From Sabellastarte sp. h YS-2021 (taxonomy: Eukaryota > Annelida > Polychaeta > Sabellida > Sabellidae), in contig OZ024931.1 of the NCBI GenBank assembly GCA_964017235.1, positions 97,482,221 to 97,546,220 on the forward strand: a stretch of 64,000 nt of DNA. The letters are read 5' to 3'. The stretch's first letter is position 1; the number at the start of each line of letters is the position of its first letter. Shown in pieces: positions 12,296-21,281 of this stretch. The translations under genes were made by a program, and so were the position numbers. Under the pieces are notes generated by a model that saw only the letters and a list, made by a program, of their open reading frames with translations, was not told where the DNA came from and did not search any database.

Positions 12296-13151
12296 AAGAA
12301 TGTATGTCCGATGTGCGGAAAAAGTGGCTCCTGGAAAAAATGCCTCCTAGAAAATATGCCTCCTAGGAAATATACCTCCTAGAATGAATGCCTCCTGAAT
12401 ATTTTGTGACCAGGAAAAATACCTCCTAAGAAAAAAACAGTTCTTTCAAGTATTATAACACTACAGGTTCACATTACAACTTCAGAGGCATCTTCATTTT
12501 TTCCACTTGAGTCTTATAGTCGCCAATGCCTGTCAAAAATTCACAGTCTTTTACCCATTTTGCTTAGCTGTACAAAGGTATGTAAGTTTCTCTTGTAAGG
12601 TTTTGCTGGTGCTTCTCACTCTTTTGGCTGGCTGCTCATCCCTGGTTTCTATTATGACAGGTGTCGTGTTTTTCTTGTAATTACATTTCTGCCCCTCCTA
12701 GTGCATCTAACTGCGATCAACTCCTTACAGAGGGGATAACCTATGTTGTAATTTGATAAGAATGCATATTGTAAGCCATAAAGGCCACAACTATTTCATC
12801 AAGAAACCTCACAGCCATAAATCCTGCTTTTAAACTGCTCCAGAGTACAGCTGAAGGGATACCCTTTCAAGAAGATATTTGTAATTTGTACTTCACGATA
12901 TTGTACGTTCTGGTTTTGACTGTAAATATCTGAAATTAACATGTTTTTGATATTATACGTTATAGGTTTCATATGTAACATGTTTACAAGTTGAAACAAC
13001 TTTTTTTTCTCAGGAGCCATTTTTTCCTAGTCACAAAATATCCAGGAGGCATTCTTTGTAGGAGGCATTTTTTCCAGGAGGCATTTTTTTCTGTGAGGCA
13101 TTTTGTCCAGGAGGCATTTTTTTCCCGGATTCTGTATGTCCTACATTCTTT
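12296..13151. mobile_element. Brush-ended element E1 (~856 bp, ~155-bp inverted arms)
   Basis: Left arm 12296-12448 and right arm 12993-13151 are inverted copies. Each arm is made of four to six short units like GGAAAAAATGCCTCCTAG. The arms also share AAGAATGTA near the outer edge and TATTTTGTGACYAGGAAAAA near the inner edge, so they are true inverted repeats and not chance low complexity. The 540-bp centre has no clear ORF. Long TIRs with internal tandem units suggest a MULE-type MITE, but I cannot assign a superfamily. A TTCTCA on each side could be a target duplication; this is uncertain. Confidence 0.7.
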
Positions 13152-13765
13152 GGTAATGTTCTCAGAGAAGAGGTCTCAAGTGAAAGGGTACACTGACCAC
13201 AGACATTTCTGTTCAAAATGTCATTAGTATCAGACTTAAGTATAAAACACTTGTTGAATGCAGTGGACTAAGATGCTTAAGAACTATGTTTAAAATTACT
13301 GCTTGTGCTTGAGCCAAAAACTTAACAAAACCACTAATAAAATCCAGTGAAACAAAGTGTGTTAGACTTTTTGTTCAAAAGTTACTGATTTTGCTTCAGA
13401 GTTCTTGCTTACAAGAAAAATCAAGTTACAAACAAGTCAAGCTATAGTGCTAGAAAAATGTTACTGGATTTATTGGGAAAGAAAAGTATGAGTTTATATA
13501 TAGCAATATTTATGAATGATTTAGCAATTGAAATTAAAAATCTAGGCTTAGGAATAAGAGTAGGAGATCATGATCCATTCCACACTTCAATAACACAACA
13601 AGTTACTGGACTTGGTGTAGCTGTGGAAAAAGTAGCCTAATAACATATTTTAACAAAATGCTGTGAACGCAATATTTTTCAAGTTATAAGTGATTTAGTG
13701 CATCACTTCAGGAATTTGAATGCATTAAAGTTTCAAAAATTCATTTCCCACTTGAGCTAAAATTA

Positions 13766-14690
13766 ATTAAATGTAGAAGTCTAAGTGAAATGGAACAAAG
13801 TAAAAGAAAAGAAAACAATATACATTCGAAACAACAGCATAAATATTCCACTTTTTTTTGTTCCACTTTTGCTTCACACACACATATATATATCTCTATC
13901 TATCATCTCCCTCCATGAACCCCCCACTTCCCCCACTGAGGCCATTCTTTTTTCCAATTGCTTTTTGTGTGCACTAAAGGGGAGTTGGGGGGGTTCTTTC
14001 TGCATAGAAAGACTTTCCATGAATGTGCCTTTTGATAGATATCGCACAACAGAGTTGGGAAGAAAGAAGAAAAGGACAAATCATTCATTTCCACTCAGCT
14101 GGAGATACATAAAATGCTGTACAAGAAAAACTGTTTATGAGAAAGTGTTTTTTTTTCAAGCATCTTATATTGTGACAGAAGTCAGGTGTATACATTTGAC
14201 CAATTTATATAGTCTATGTGAACAAGTAGCTAGATCATCAACTCCTTCTACAAAACAAAAGTTGAATCAATTGAAGCTTTTTTTCCAAAAAGGAAAAGTC
14301 ATATCCCCACATTTCCAAATGAATGGAATCAGAAGAATGTGTTTTTTTTAATCTGCCTAAAATTGGGAATTTATATTATGTGAACACTGATCAGTTGCAA
14401 TATGTTAATAACCACATCAGTGCATCATAAATAGCTCATTTTTTTTCTTTGAAGATATCATAACTTCATAAACACTAAGAGATTAGGTTTGCCAGACAGC
14501 ATAAATATTTTTAAGCATACATATGCCAGGTGTGGTTTTTAAAAGTGTTAAAATAAATGAGGAGGGAGCAAGAAGTATATATCATGTTAAGATGGCCAAA
14601 GCCTCTTAAGTACAGGAATTTTAAGTGAAATGTTATACAAATTCTTACTTTAGTATAATCAATGTCAAGTTAAACTGATGTTACTGAACA
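13766..14690. other. Unassigned AT-rich stretch
   Basis: No recognisable gene or repeat. Contains a short CA/TA/CTAT simple-sequence patch near 13876-13905. A 188-codon open frame (13785-14351) is low complexity, lacks homology I recognise, and is not credited as a gene. Confidence 0.5.
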
Positions 14691-15329
14691 GTAAATCAGT
14701 TAGGGGCTGAAAATCCTCAGAAAATAAGAATGTCCCTAATGTCATCTTTAAAATTGTACAAATTTAACCGAGCTCTCCTGAACAATACAATAGCTGGAGA
14801 TTAAAAACTCCATAATTTCACTGCAAGGTGACCATAACTTCATCCATATTGCGACTTTAAGGTGACCATAAAATGAAAATGTCCCTTTTGTCATCCTTTA
14901 TAAGTGTACAAAGTTTAGCTGATGGCTTCATTCAAATGCTATGACTTTAGGGGGGCCAAAATTATATTAACAGTTTAAGGTCACCTTAAAGTCAGGATAA
15001 CCCTTTGGTTTTCCATCCTTTATAAGTGTGCAAAGTTTAACTGAGGTCAGTCGAACAATAAGATACTTGGAGGCTGAAAACCCCCTTATTTCACTTTAAG
15101 GTGGCTACAACTCCATTCATACTGAGAGTTTAAGGTGATCATAAGTATTATTTTTACCTAGTTTAATACCAGTGATAATTTCGATACAAAAAAATGGAAA
15201 AAGAAAGGAGCCAGAGCATTTTATTCCAATTTGATGACTTTAAGCAGGCCAAATGTCCATTAACATTTTGAGTTTAAGGTCACCATAAAGTCAGGATATT
15301 CCTTTGGCAAATCTTAATATATGTGCCAA
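14690..15329. repeat. TTTAAGGTCACCWTAAA repeat block, left part
   Basis: Several diverged units with TTTAAGGTGACCATAA and TATAAGTGTRCAAAGTTTARC. The block continues at 20099 on the far side of the Penelope-like element. Confidence 0.75.
15318..15329 (+). repeat. Left flank of 12-bp target duplication
   Basis: TATATGTGCCAA, repeated exactly at 20099-20110. The surrounding repeat normally reads ...ATGTGCCAA-GTTTG..., as it does after the right copy, so the interval between them looks like an insertion. Confidence 0.65.
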
Positions 15330-15365
15330 ATAGCCCCCCCTGGGTTCCTCCAGAAAGGTAAAACT

Positions 15366-17684
15366 ATGGAGAGCCTAATTGGTCACACAGTGATTAACTT
15401 ATCTGATGAAACCCTGAGTAAAGCACAAGTAGGTGCCTTAGAAAAAGGCCTAACTTTCTGCCCCACACCAGGACCACCAAATAAGGCTCAGATTTGGCTG
15501 GACTTCAAAGAATTCCACCGTAGGCTAAGCCTTAAATATCACTTCTACTATGACAATAAACATCTTCAGGATCTTAATGAAGATGAATTGGCAATAGTAG
15601 ATTTTATGGCCATGAACCTAGAAGAAAGTGAAGATCCATATAAAGATATTCACAAGAAATTTGTAGACAAAAGCTCCTGGAAACCACCAAGGATACATCA
15701 ATCCTTGGAAGTTTTCCAGAGAGCATTTAAAGATGGCTTGCTAAAAAGCAGACTCAAAAATAAGGGACAACCAAACCTGACCAAAGAACAGTGGACAGGC
15801 CTTAAGGAACTATCATCAAACCCTAAAATTATCATCAAAAAAGCGGATAAGGGGTCAGCAGTTGTTGTAATGAATACAACTGACTACCTCAGAGAGGGCT
15901 ACCGACAACTGAATGACACCAATTTCTATACCAAACTTGACCATGATCCCACCCAAAGTATTGGTCAAAAAATTACAGATACACTAATAAAGATGTACAA
16001 TAAAGGTTTAATCAGTGAGAAAAACCTAGAACATTTAACACCAAAATCTTGCACAGAAGCAAAATTTTATATGTTACCCAAAATACATAAGAAAAATGTC
16101 CCAGGGAGACCCATTTGCAGTTCTGTGAATCATCCCACCAGCAGAATTAGCAAATTTGTTGACGAACATATAAAACAATATGTTCCTCATACAAAATCCC
16201 ACATTAGGGATACACAGGATTTCATCAAGAAACTTAGGAATCTAGGTCAAATCCCAGAGGGAGCAATATTATGCACCCTTGATGTATCCAGTTTATACAC
16301 TAATATCCCTAACCATGAGGGAATATTAGCTGTGGCGAATAAACTAAGGAGTGACCCTACCAAAACACCTATCACCCAGTTCATATTAGACCTGTTAACT
16401 TTAGTCCTCCACAATATGAATTTTGAATTCAATGGTGAGCACTATCAACAGATAGGAGGGACAGCCATGGGAACATCATTAGCACCAAATTATGCTAATT
16501 TATTTATGGATAGGTTCGAAACCAGAGCCTTAGATGGTTATCCCCTAAAACCACTAGTCTGGAAAAGGTTCATTGACGATATCTTTATGGTCTGGACACA
16601 TGGGGAAGAGTCTCTCAACCACTTCATTGAGTATTTGAACTCTCTCCATGAATCAATTAAATTCACTCATGAATTTAGCTATTCTGAAATTAATTTCCTA
16701 GACACAACAGTGAAATTCAATGAACATAGGGAACTAATCACAACCCTATACAATAAACCTACAGACACCCACCTGTACTTAGAGTACAGTTCAGCCCACC
16801 CTAGCACTGTACTAGAAAAAGGACCCTTTGGACAATATCTAAGGTTACGCAGAATATGCACACTGGATAAAGACTTCAAAACAAATGCCTTTAAACTGAC
16901 TGGCTATTACCTTAAAAGGGGTTACCCAGCAAGTAGCCTCAAGAAGCATTTCAACAGGGCCAACCAGTTCAAACAGTCAGACCTACTGGAGGACAACCCA
17001 AGAGAAACCATAGACACACCGGTCATGGTGACTCAATTTAACCCCAGGAACCCACCCATTAAATCCCTCATCAGAGACAACTGGAACATTATCCAGAATA
17101 CTGATGAACTTAAACAAATCTTCAAGGACAAACCACTCATAGGGTACAAGAGACTACCAAATCTCAAAGATCTACTTACAAGAGCAGCTATCACATTCCC
17201 ACCCACTAATGAAACTAAACAGAAAATAGCTTTCAATACAGTATGTACTAGATTAGGAAAATGTACATATTGCCCTAAACTGACCAAAGTGGACCAAATA
17301 ACCAGTTTCCACACTAAAAAGATCTTCAAATGTATTAACCTACCACCAAGGCATAGATACACTTGTGAATTAAGTAATGTAATATACATTATTAATTGCA
17401 CTGAATGTGGTCTCCAATATATAGGAGAGACCAAAAGACCAATTAGACAGAGAATGTATGAACACTACAGAAGTGTTCAGAAATTCAATGATCTAAATTC
17501 TACCCCTGTCTCAAGACACTTTACACAACCCAAGCATAGTGTCAGAAACATGGAGTTTAGCATTGTGCAATGGATGGGGGAGGAAAACAACCCAGATTCT
17601 TCCACTAAACGTAAAAGACAGGAACTATTCTATATCTGGGCCTTCCCCACCCTCCATCCCACGGGTATCAACATATTTGTGTGA
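15366..17684 (+). CDS. Penelope-like reverse transcriptase with GIY-YIG endonuclease
   Basis: Open frame 15321-17684 (787 codons). I prefer the second Met (15366, MESLIGHTVINLSD) because the first ATG sits inside the target duplication. RT motifs: KADKGSAVVVM; LPKIHK and GRPICSS; motif A LCTLDVSSLYTNIP; motif B GTAMGTSLAPNYANLFMDRF; motif C RFIDDIFMVW with the catalytic DD; then INFLDTTVKF. The C-terminal 110 residues carry cysteine pairs (CTYC, CTEC) and a GIY-YIG-type nuclease core (VIYIINC...LQYIGETKRPIRQRMYEH) with the expected Arg. This is the canonical Penelope/Neptune/Poseidon order. It makes cDNA by target-primed synthesis in the nucleus (family knowledge). The N-terminus looks short, so the element is probably 5'-truncated. 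No stops or frameshifts. Confidence 0.93.
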   Translation: MESLIGHTVINLSDETLSKAQVGALEKGLTFCPTPGPPNKAQIWLDFKEFHRRLSLKYHFYYDNKHLQDLNEDELAIVDFMAMNLEESEDPYKDIHKKFVDKSSWKPPRIHQSLEVFQRAFKDGLLKSRLKNKGQPNLTKEQWTGLKELSSNPKIIIKKADKGSAVVVMNTTDYLREGYRQLNDTNFYTKLDHDPTQSIGQKITDTLIKMYNKGLISEKNLEHLTPKSCTEAKFYMLPKIHKKNVPGRPICSSVNHPTSRISKFVDEHIKQYVPHTKSHIRDTQDFIKKLRNLGQIPEGAILCTLDVSSLYTNIPNHEGILAVANKLRSDPTKTPITQFILDLLTLVLHNMNFEFNGEHYQQIGGTAMGTSLAPNYANLFMDRFETRALDGYPLKPLVWKRFIDDIFMVWTHGEESLNHFIEYLNSLHESIKFTHEFSYSEINFLDTTVKFNEHRELITTLYNKPTDTHLYLEYSSAHPSTVLEKGPFGQYLRLRRICTLDKDFKTNAFKLTGYYLKRGYPASSLKKHFNRANQFKQSDLLEDNPRETIDTPVMVTQFNPRNPPIKSLIRDNWNIIQNTDELKQIFKDKPLIGYKRLPNLKDLLTRAAITFPPTNETKQKIAFNTVCTRLGKCTYCPKLTKVDQITSFHTKKIFKCINLPPRHRYTCELSNVIYIINCTECGLQYIGETKRPIRQRMYEHYRSVQKFNDLNSTPVSRHFTQPKHSVRNMEFSIVQWMGEENNPDSSTKRKRQELFYIWAFPTLHPTGINIFV

Positions 17685-18009
17685 GTTTATGCCCTCTTAT
17701 TGCACCCCTAACCCAGGTGCCTACTTGTTAATTTTGTTATATATTGGGCACCTCACCAAAGGGCACAAAAACCCATCAAAATTGGTTAGTGACATATTCA
17801 CGTCACAAATGACGCAGAATGACTCATGACGTCATTCTGGGATCATTACTAATCACGTAAAAATTACTTAGTAACATATTTGGTCACTAAGTTACAATCT
17901 GGACTTTGAATTCAAAAGCTGTGAAGATAGCATTTACACTAGTTCATAATTGATTTTTGGTGTGACAAAAATATTTTTTATGTACTCATTTTGTGTGCAC
18001 AATTCAAAA

Positions 18010-18873
18010 ATGTGGTTCACTTGCAGTACATGCCATAAGATCTATTCACACAGATCAAATCTCAGGAGGCACATAAAAAGTACTCACCTGAACTTTAGGA
18101 TCAAATGTAACATGTGTGATCAGGAATTCAGGAGAAAAGAATACCTGGATAGACATATGAAACACTATCACACTGATATGGATACTTTCTCCAGAATAAG
18201 AGACTGTATTGAAACTGAACCAGGGGATTTCACAGAAAGTCAGTCAAGTTGTCCTGAGGATAAGACAACTGGAGGAAAGGACACTCAACCGGATCTGAGT
18301 ACCTTCTTCACTGATATGTGGCCTGATGATGATGAACCAACCCATAGAAGGAACCCTGCACCAAATACATGCACAGTCACCACAATGACCATGCACAGCA
18401 GGACTCAGATATCCATCAGCACACAAACTGATATTTGTGACTTACCCCCCATTAAAACAGTCACACATACGGGATGCAACACCACCCCCAAGTTTATGAG
18501 GGACAAGACCACTCAACAGGCACCTCCTCTGGCTTCCAAGGGAACATCACCACACTGCTTGTTCCTTGATGAACCACCCATGAATAACTGGGAAGACGAC
18601 TCATCACCACCGGAAACCCCTGATATGGACATCCCCAGCTATTTCACTGAGGAATTCCAACTGAAAAGGGAGCAACAAGGACTGCCCAGATGCACTGCCT
18701 ATCAAGGTCCAATGGAGGAAACAGTCTCAGAGGACCCCCTCCCCCCATACATGTCAGCTGAAATTCCAATTTGGGGAGTCATCCCACAAAGTGAACCACT
18801 AGTGAACTTTGATTTATTGGAATACATGAACAATCTGTGTCAGAACATCACACCACCACAGACCAGTAATTGA
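18010..18873 (+). CDS. C2H2 zinc-finger ORF inside the Penelope-like element
   Basis: Open frame 17950-18873 (307 codons). The likely start is the Met at 18010, directly before WFTCSTCHK. Two classical C2H2 fingers follow: CSTC-X12-HIKSTH and CNMC-X12-HMKHYH, both CX2CX12HX4H, in the first 55 residues. The remaining ~230 residues are rich in Pro, Thr, Ser, Asp and Glu and look disordered. It lies 265 bp after the RT stop on the same strand, and upstream of the ribozyme, inside the same 12-bp flanking repeat. The fingers could bind nucleic acid and act like an ORF1 product, or it may be a captured host gene piece. I know of no standard Penelope-like element with this ORF, so function is inference. 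Confidence 0.8.
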   Translation: MWFTCSTCHKIYSHRSNLRRHIKSTHLNFRIKCNMCDQEFRRKEYLDRHMKHYHTDMDTFSRIRDCIETEPGDFTESQSSCPEDKTTGGKDTQPDLSTFFTDMWPDDDEPTHRRNPAPNTCTVTTMTMHSRTQISISTQTDICDLPPIKTVTHTGCNTTPKFMRDKTTQQAPPLASKGTSPHCLFLDEPPMNNWEDDSSPPETPDMDIPSYFTEEFQLKREQQGLPRCTAYQGPMEETVSEDPLPPYMSAEIPIWGVIPQSEPLVNFDLLEYMNNLCQNITPPQTSN

Positions 18874-19973
18874 AAAGTTGGGTATATATAAAAAGACAGT
18901 TTATTTACATTTTATTCACGGATTATTTACCGGCAATTTTGTGTAAATAACGGACTGAAGACTACATAATAGTCTTAGACTTTATAAATAGTTAAAATCA
19001 TTAATTTTAACATTTCACTTGATTTTAATATAAATATAATGCTTATTTTATATATTGCATAAATATCAATCACTACTTAACTTGCATTAAAAGGTTATTA
19101 TTGTGAATCACGGTTATTTTTACTATAAAATAATCCTTACTGACATCTATCTTAGAGCTCAAATAAAAAATCTGGGCTTTATTTGTCTCCAATATATATA
19201 TATAGAATTTTTAACATTATTTTATATAAATATAATTAAAGGCATCCACAAAATATGTTGGATTGCCACCCATCTTTCCAGTATTTTATTATTATTTTTA
19301 CCGACAATTATTCCGGTATAAATACGTTAATGGAAGTACGGATTATGGGTGAATAAGTATGAATATTCACCACTGACTTCCACTCACCAAATCAATGCTA
19401 TTGGGTCTTGAGATCTGATTCAGTGCCACAAGACTGTGTGTGGTATACTCACCCCCTTATCCTCCCAATATAGGCGGGTATTGCAAGAGGTGACTGAAAC
19501 AGATCTACTTGTAAACCAAACAATACACACTATGAGACAATGCTTCAGAGAGTGCAACTCGACTCTCATTGGGAAAAAGGGTTTTCAGTTGTGTATATTC
19601 ATGACAATTTTATCTTTGGACATGAGTATAATACACCAAACACAAAAATAAAACAAATTATCCTGTTGTATTATTTATTACATATCACCACTGCATTCAA
19701 ATTAATTTGAAGTTTGAATCCATTGTTTCCAGCTACTTACTGGACAGTACATAGGAGATTTATAATAATAATCTCTACAATGAGCACAGTACAATTATTT
19801 ACTGTTTTTTTGGACTTAAATTCATAATTAAAGATATTTAGTCATTTATTGATGCAAATTGGCATTTTCAACAATCAGATACAAAAAATCTGATCCGATC
19901 CGCCGGCCACCGGATCTGATCCCCAGGATCAGAGAGGATCTCATATCTGTACTTCAGGTGATCCCCCCAACCC
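18874..19973 (+). other. Non-coding 3' region of the Penelope-like element
   Basis: AT-rich, with small open frames that I do not credit. It includes CGGATTATTTACCGGCAATT-like patches and, at about 19893-19948, a GATC-rich stretch able to fold on itself (repeated GGATCTGATCC and GGATCAGAG) just upstream of the ribozyme. Confidence 0.6.
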
Positions 19974-20051
19974 CTCTCACAGCCTCTGATGAGAACTGAC
20001 AAAATCAGATCGAAATATTCACAACTATTATACTGTGAATATAAGGCAGAG
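19974..20051 (+). ncRNA. Hammerhead ribozyme (type I layout)
   Basis: All conserved parts are visible. Core CTGATGA 19986-19992; stem II 19993-19999 with 20005-20011 (seven positions, one mismatch), loop CAAAA; GAAA 20012-20015; stem III TATTCACA 20016-20023 with TGTGAATA 20034-20041; the A at 20015 faces T20042. Stem I GCCT 19982-19985 with AGGC 20044-20047, extended past a CACA bulge by CTCT 19974-19977 with AGAG 20048-20051. Predicted self-cleavage is after A20043 (triplet AUA, an allowed NUH). Hammerheads are established in Penelope-like terminal repeats, which fits the context. Confidence 0.85.
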
Positions 20052-20098
20052 ATTTAAAGTCTTGACTCATTTTTCACTGACACAGAATCTTCTTGTTT

Positions 20099-20600
20099 TA
20101 TATGTGCCAAGTTTGGTTGAAAAAAGTGAAAAACTAAGTGAACTGGAGGGCTAAAACCCCGTTTTTTTGACATTAAGGTGGCCTTAAAATTGCAGATACA
20201 GGGCTAAAACTTTGGCATGTGAAAGATTATCAAAAAGTAGCTGAATAAGTTATTCCAACAAAACGCCGAAATCCTGACCGTTTTTGAGATACAGACCAAG
20301 TACCCATTTAAAAAAAATTTACGAAAATAAAACGCCTCCCATTCAGGCATCTATGGTCCGATTGATGAGAAAATCCTTTCCGACCTTGGAAATTTGGTCT
20401 AGAATGTACCTGATAAATTTTATAGCACAGGTGTGTGTTTTTTTCCGAAACACGATGACGAGGTGTTTTGGAGGTATGCTTAAGGTTACCTTAAGTAAAG
20501 CTTAAGGTCTGCGCAAAGTATCTCAAAAATTTTTCCCGCCCCTATAGTTTTAAAGAAAACAAATAAGCGTCCCTGACGGGCCGCTTAATTATATAATACA
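20099..20600. repeat. TTTAAGGTCACC repeat block, right part
   Basis: Continues the host repeat broken by the Penelope-like element, starting with the right target copy. It includes GACATTAAGGTGGCC and ends with the hairpin at 20565. Confidence 0.7.
20565..20586. other. Hairpin, AAGCG...CGCTT type
   Basis: AAGCGTCCCTGACGGGCCGC plus TT, followed by AATTATAT. Same class as 10607, 11021 and 23386, each closing a repeat module. Confidence 0.7.
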
Positions 20601-20639
20601 GTTTAAGACTTGTCAGACTTAGCATTTTCAAATAACGGC

Positions 20640-21281
20640 AAAATACAGAAAAAAAATGTCAAAAAAGGTGACTTGGGTGAGTGTCTATGGTCCTCATACA
20701 GAGGTTAAATGTCTACTAAAAGCCTTGATTTTCGGCACATGTAAAAAGAACAAAGTGGCAAAAAGTCCAAATATTGGGTCTCTGTGGGCCTTTTAGAGAC
20801 CTCAATGTGACCTTCAAATTAAAGCTTCAGACTTAAACTCTGTCAGATACAAAGATTACACATAGAATTTATATCTAATACAGTTTGAAACTTCTCCAAC
20901 TTACCATTTCCAACTTACAGGGCAACATATGTAAAAAATGTCTTAAAACGGTCACTTGGGTGGGTGTTAATGATCCTCATACACAGGTTAAATGTCTATT
21001 AAAGACCTAAATTTTAGGGCACATATAAAAATACATATCGATATATTCCCAGATGATATTTCACTTAGATGAGAGACATAGTTTGAAAGCTACAGTGCTT
21101 GAAAGTGGCAAAAACTCCATAAATTGGGTCTCTGTGGACAATTTTGAGACCATGTCGATCTTACAGGTAAACCTACAACCTTTAAATTTTTCACAGACCA
21201 GGATTACATATAAAAGTTATACCTAGTGCAGTTTGAGACTCATCAGAATTACCACTTCCAAATTATAGGGCAAAATGTGTG
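20640..21281. repeat. Tandem ~290-340-bp units (GGTSACTTGGGTGRGTG family)
   Basis: Two related units start near 20648 and 20933 with AAAAAATGTCWWAAAA and share CATACASAGGTTAAATGTCT and AATTGGGTCTCTGTGG. A more diverged third unit follows at 21282. The unit at 20933 is the intact counterpart of 3067-3415. Confidence 0.75.

Larger units (their letters stand above)
11533..13765. mobile_element. Hairpin-headed element, subfamily 2 (interrupted)
   Basis: Starts AACAAGCAGTCAGTGCCCAT, then a decayed hairpin, TGTGTCAGCTGACTG, then one or two ~154-bp satellite monomers. After an interruption it resumes near 13570 with the typical satellite tail AAAAAGTAGCCTAATAACAT and AAGTGATTTAGTGCAT. The sister copy starts at 38281. 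The interruption is the brush-ended element at 12296-13151 plus some unassigned sequence. Confidence 0.6.
15330..20098 (+). mobile_element. Penelope-like retroelement with zinc-finger ORF and hammerhead ribozyme
   Basis: A 4.77-kb unit flanked by a 12-bp direct repeat. Order: RT/GIY-YIG ORF, 265-bp gap, C2H2 zinc-finger ORF, ~1.1 kb of AT-rich non-coding DNA, hammerhead ribozyme, ~50 bp, flank. Penelope-like elements are known to carry hammerhead ribozymes in their terminal repeats and to make variable target duplications. No left terminal repeat or second ribozyme is visible, so the copy is probably 5'-truncated. Its RT ORF is undisrupted, which points to a young insertion. Confidence 0.8.

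Noticed and set aside
13785-14351. 188-codon ORF
   Set aside because: Low-complexity N-terminus over simple-sequence DNA, no domain, no context.
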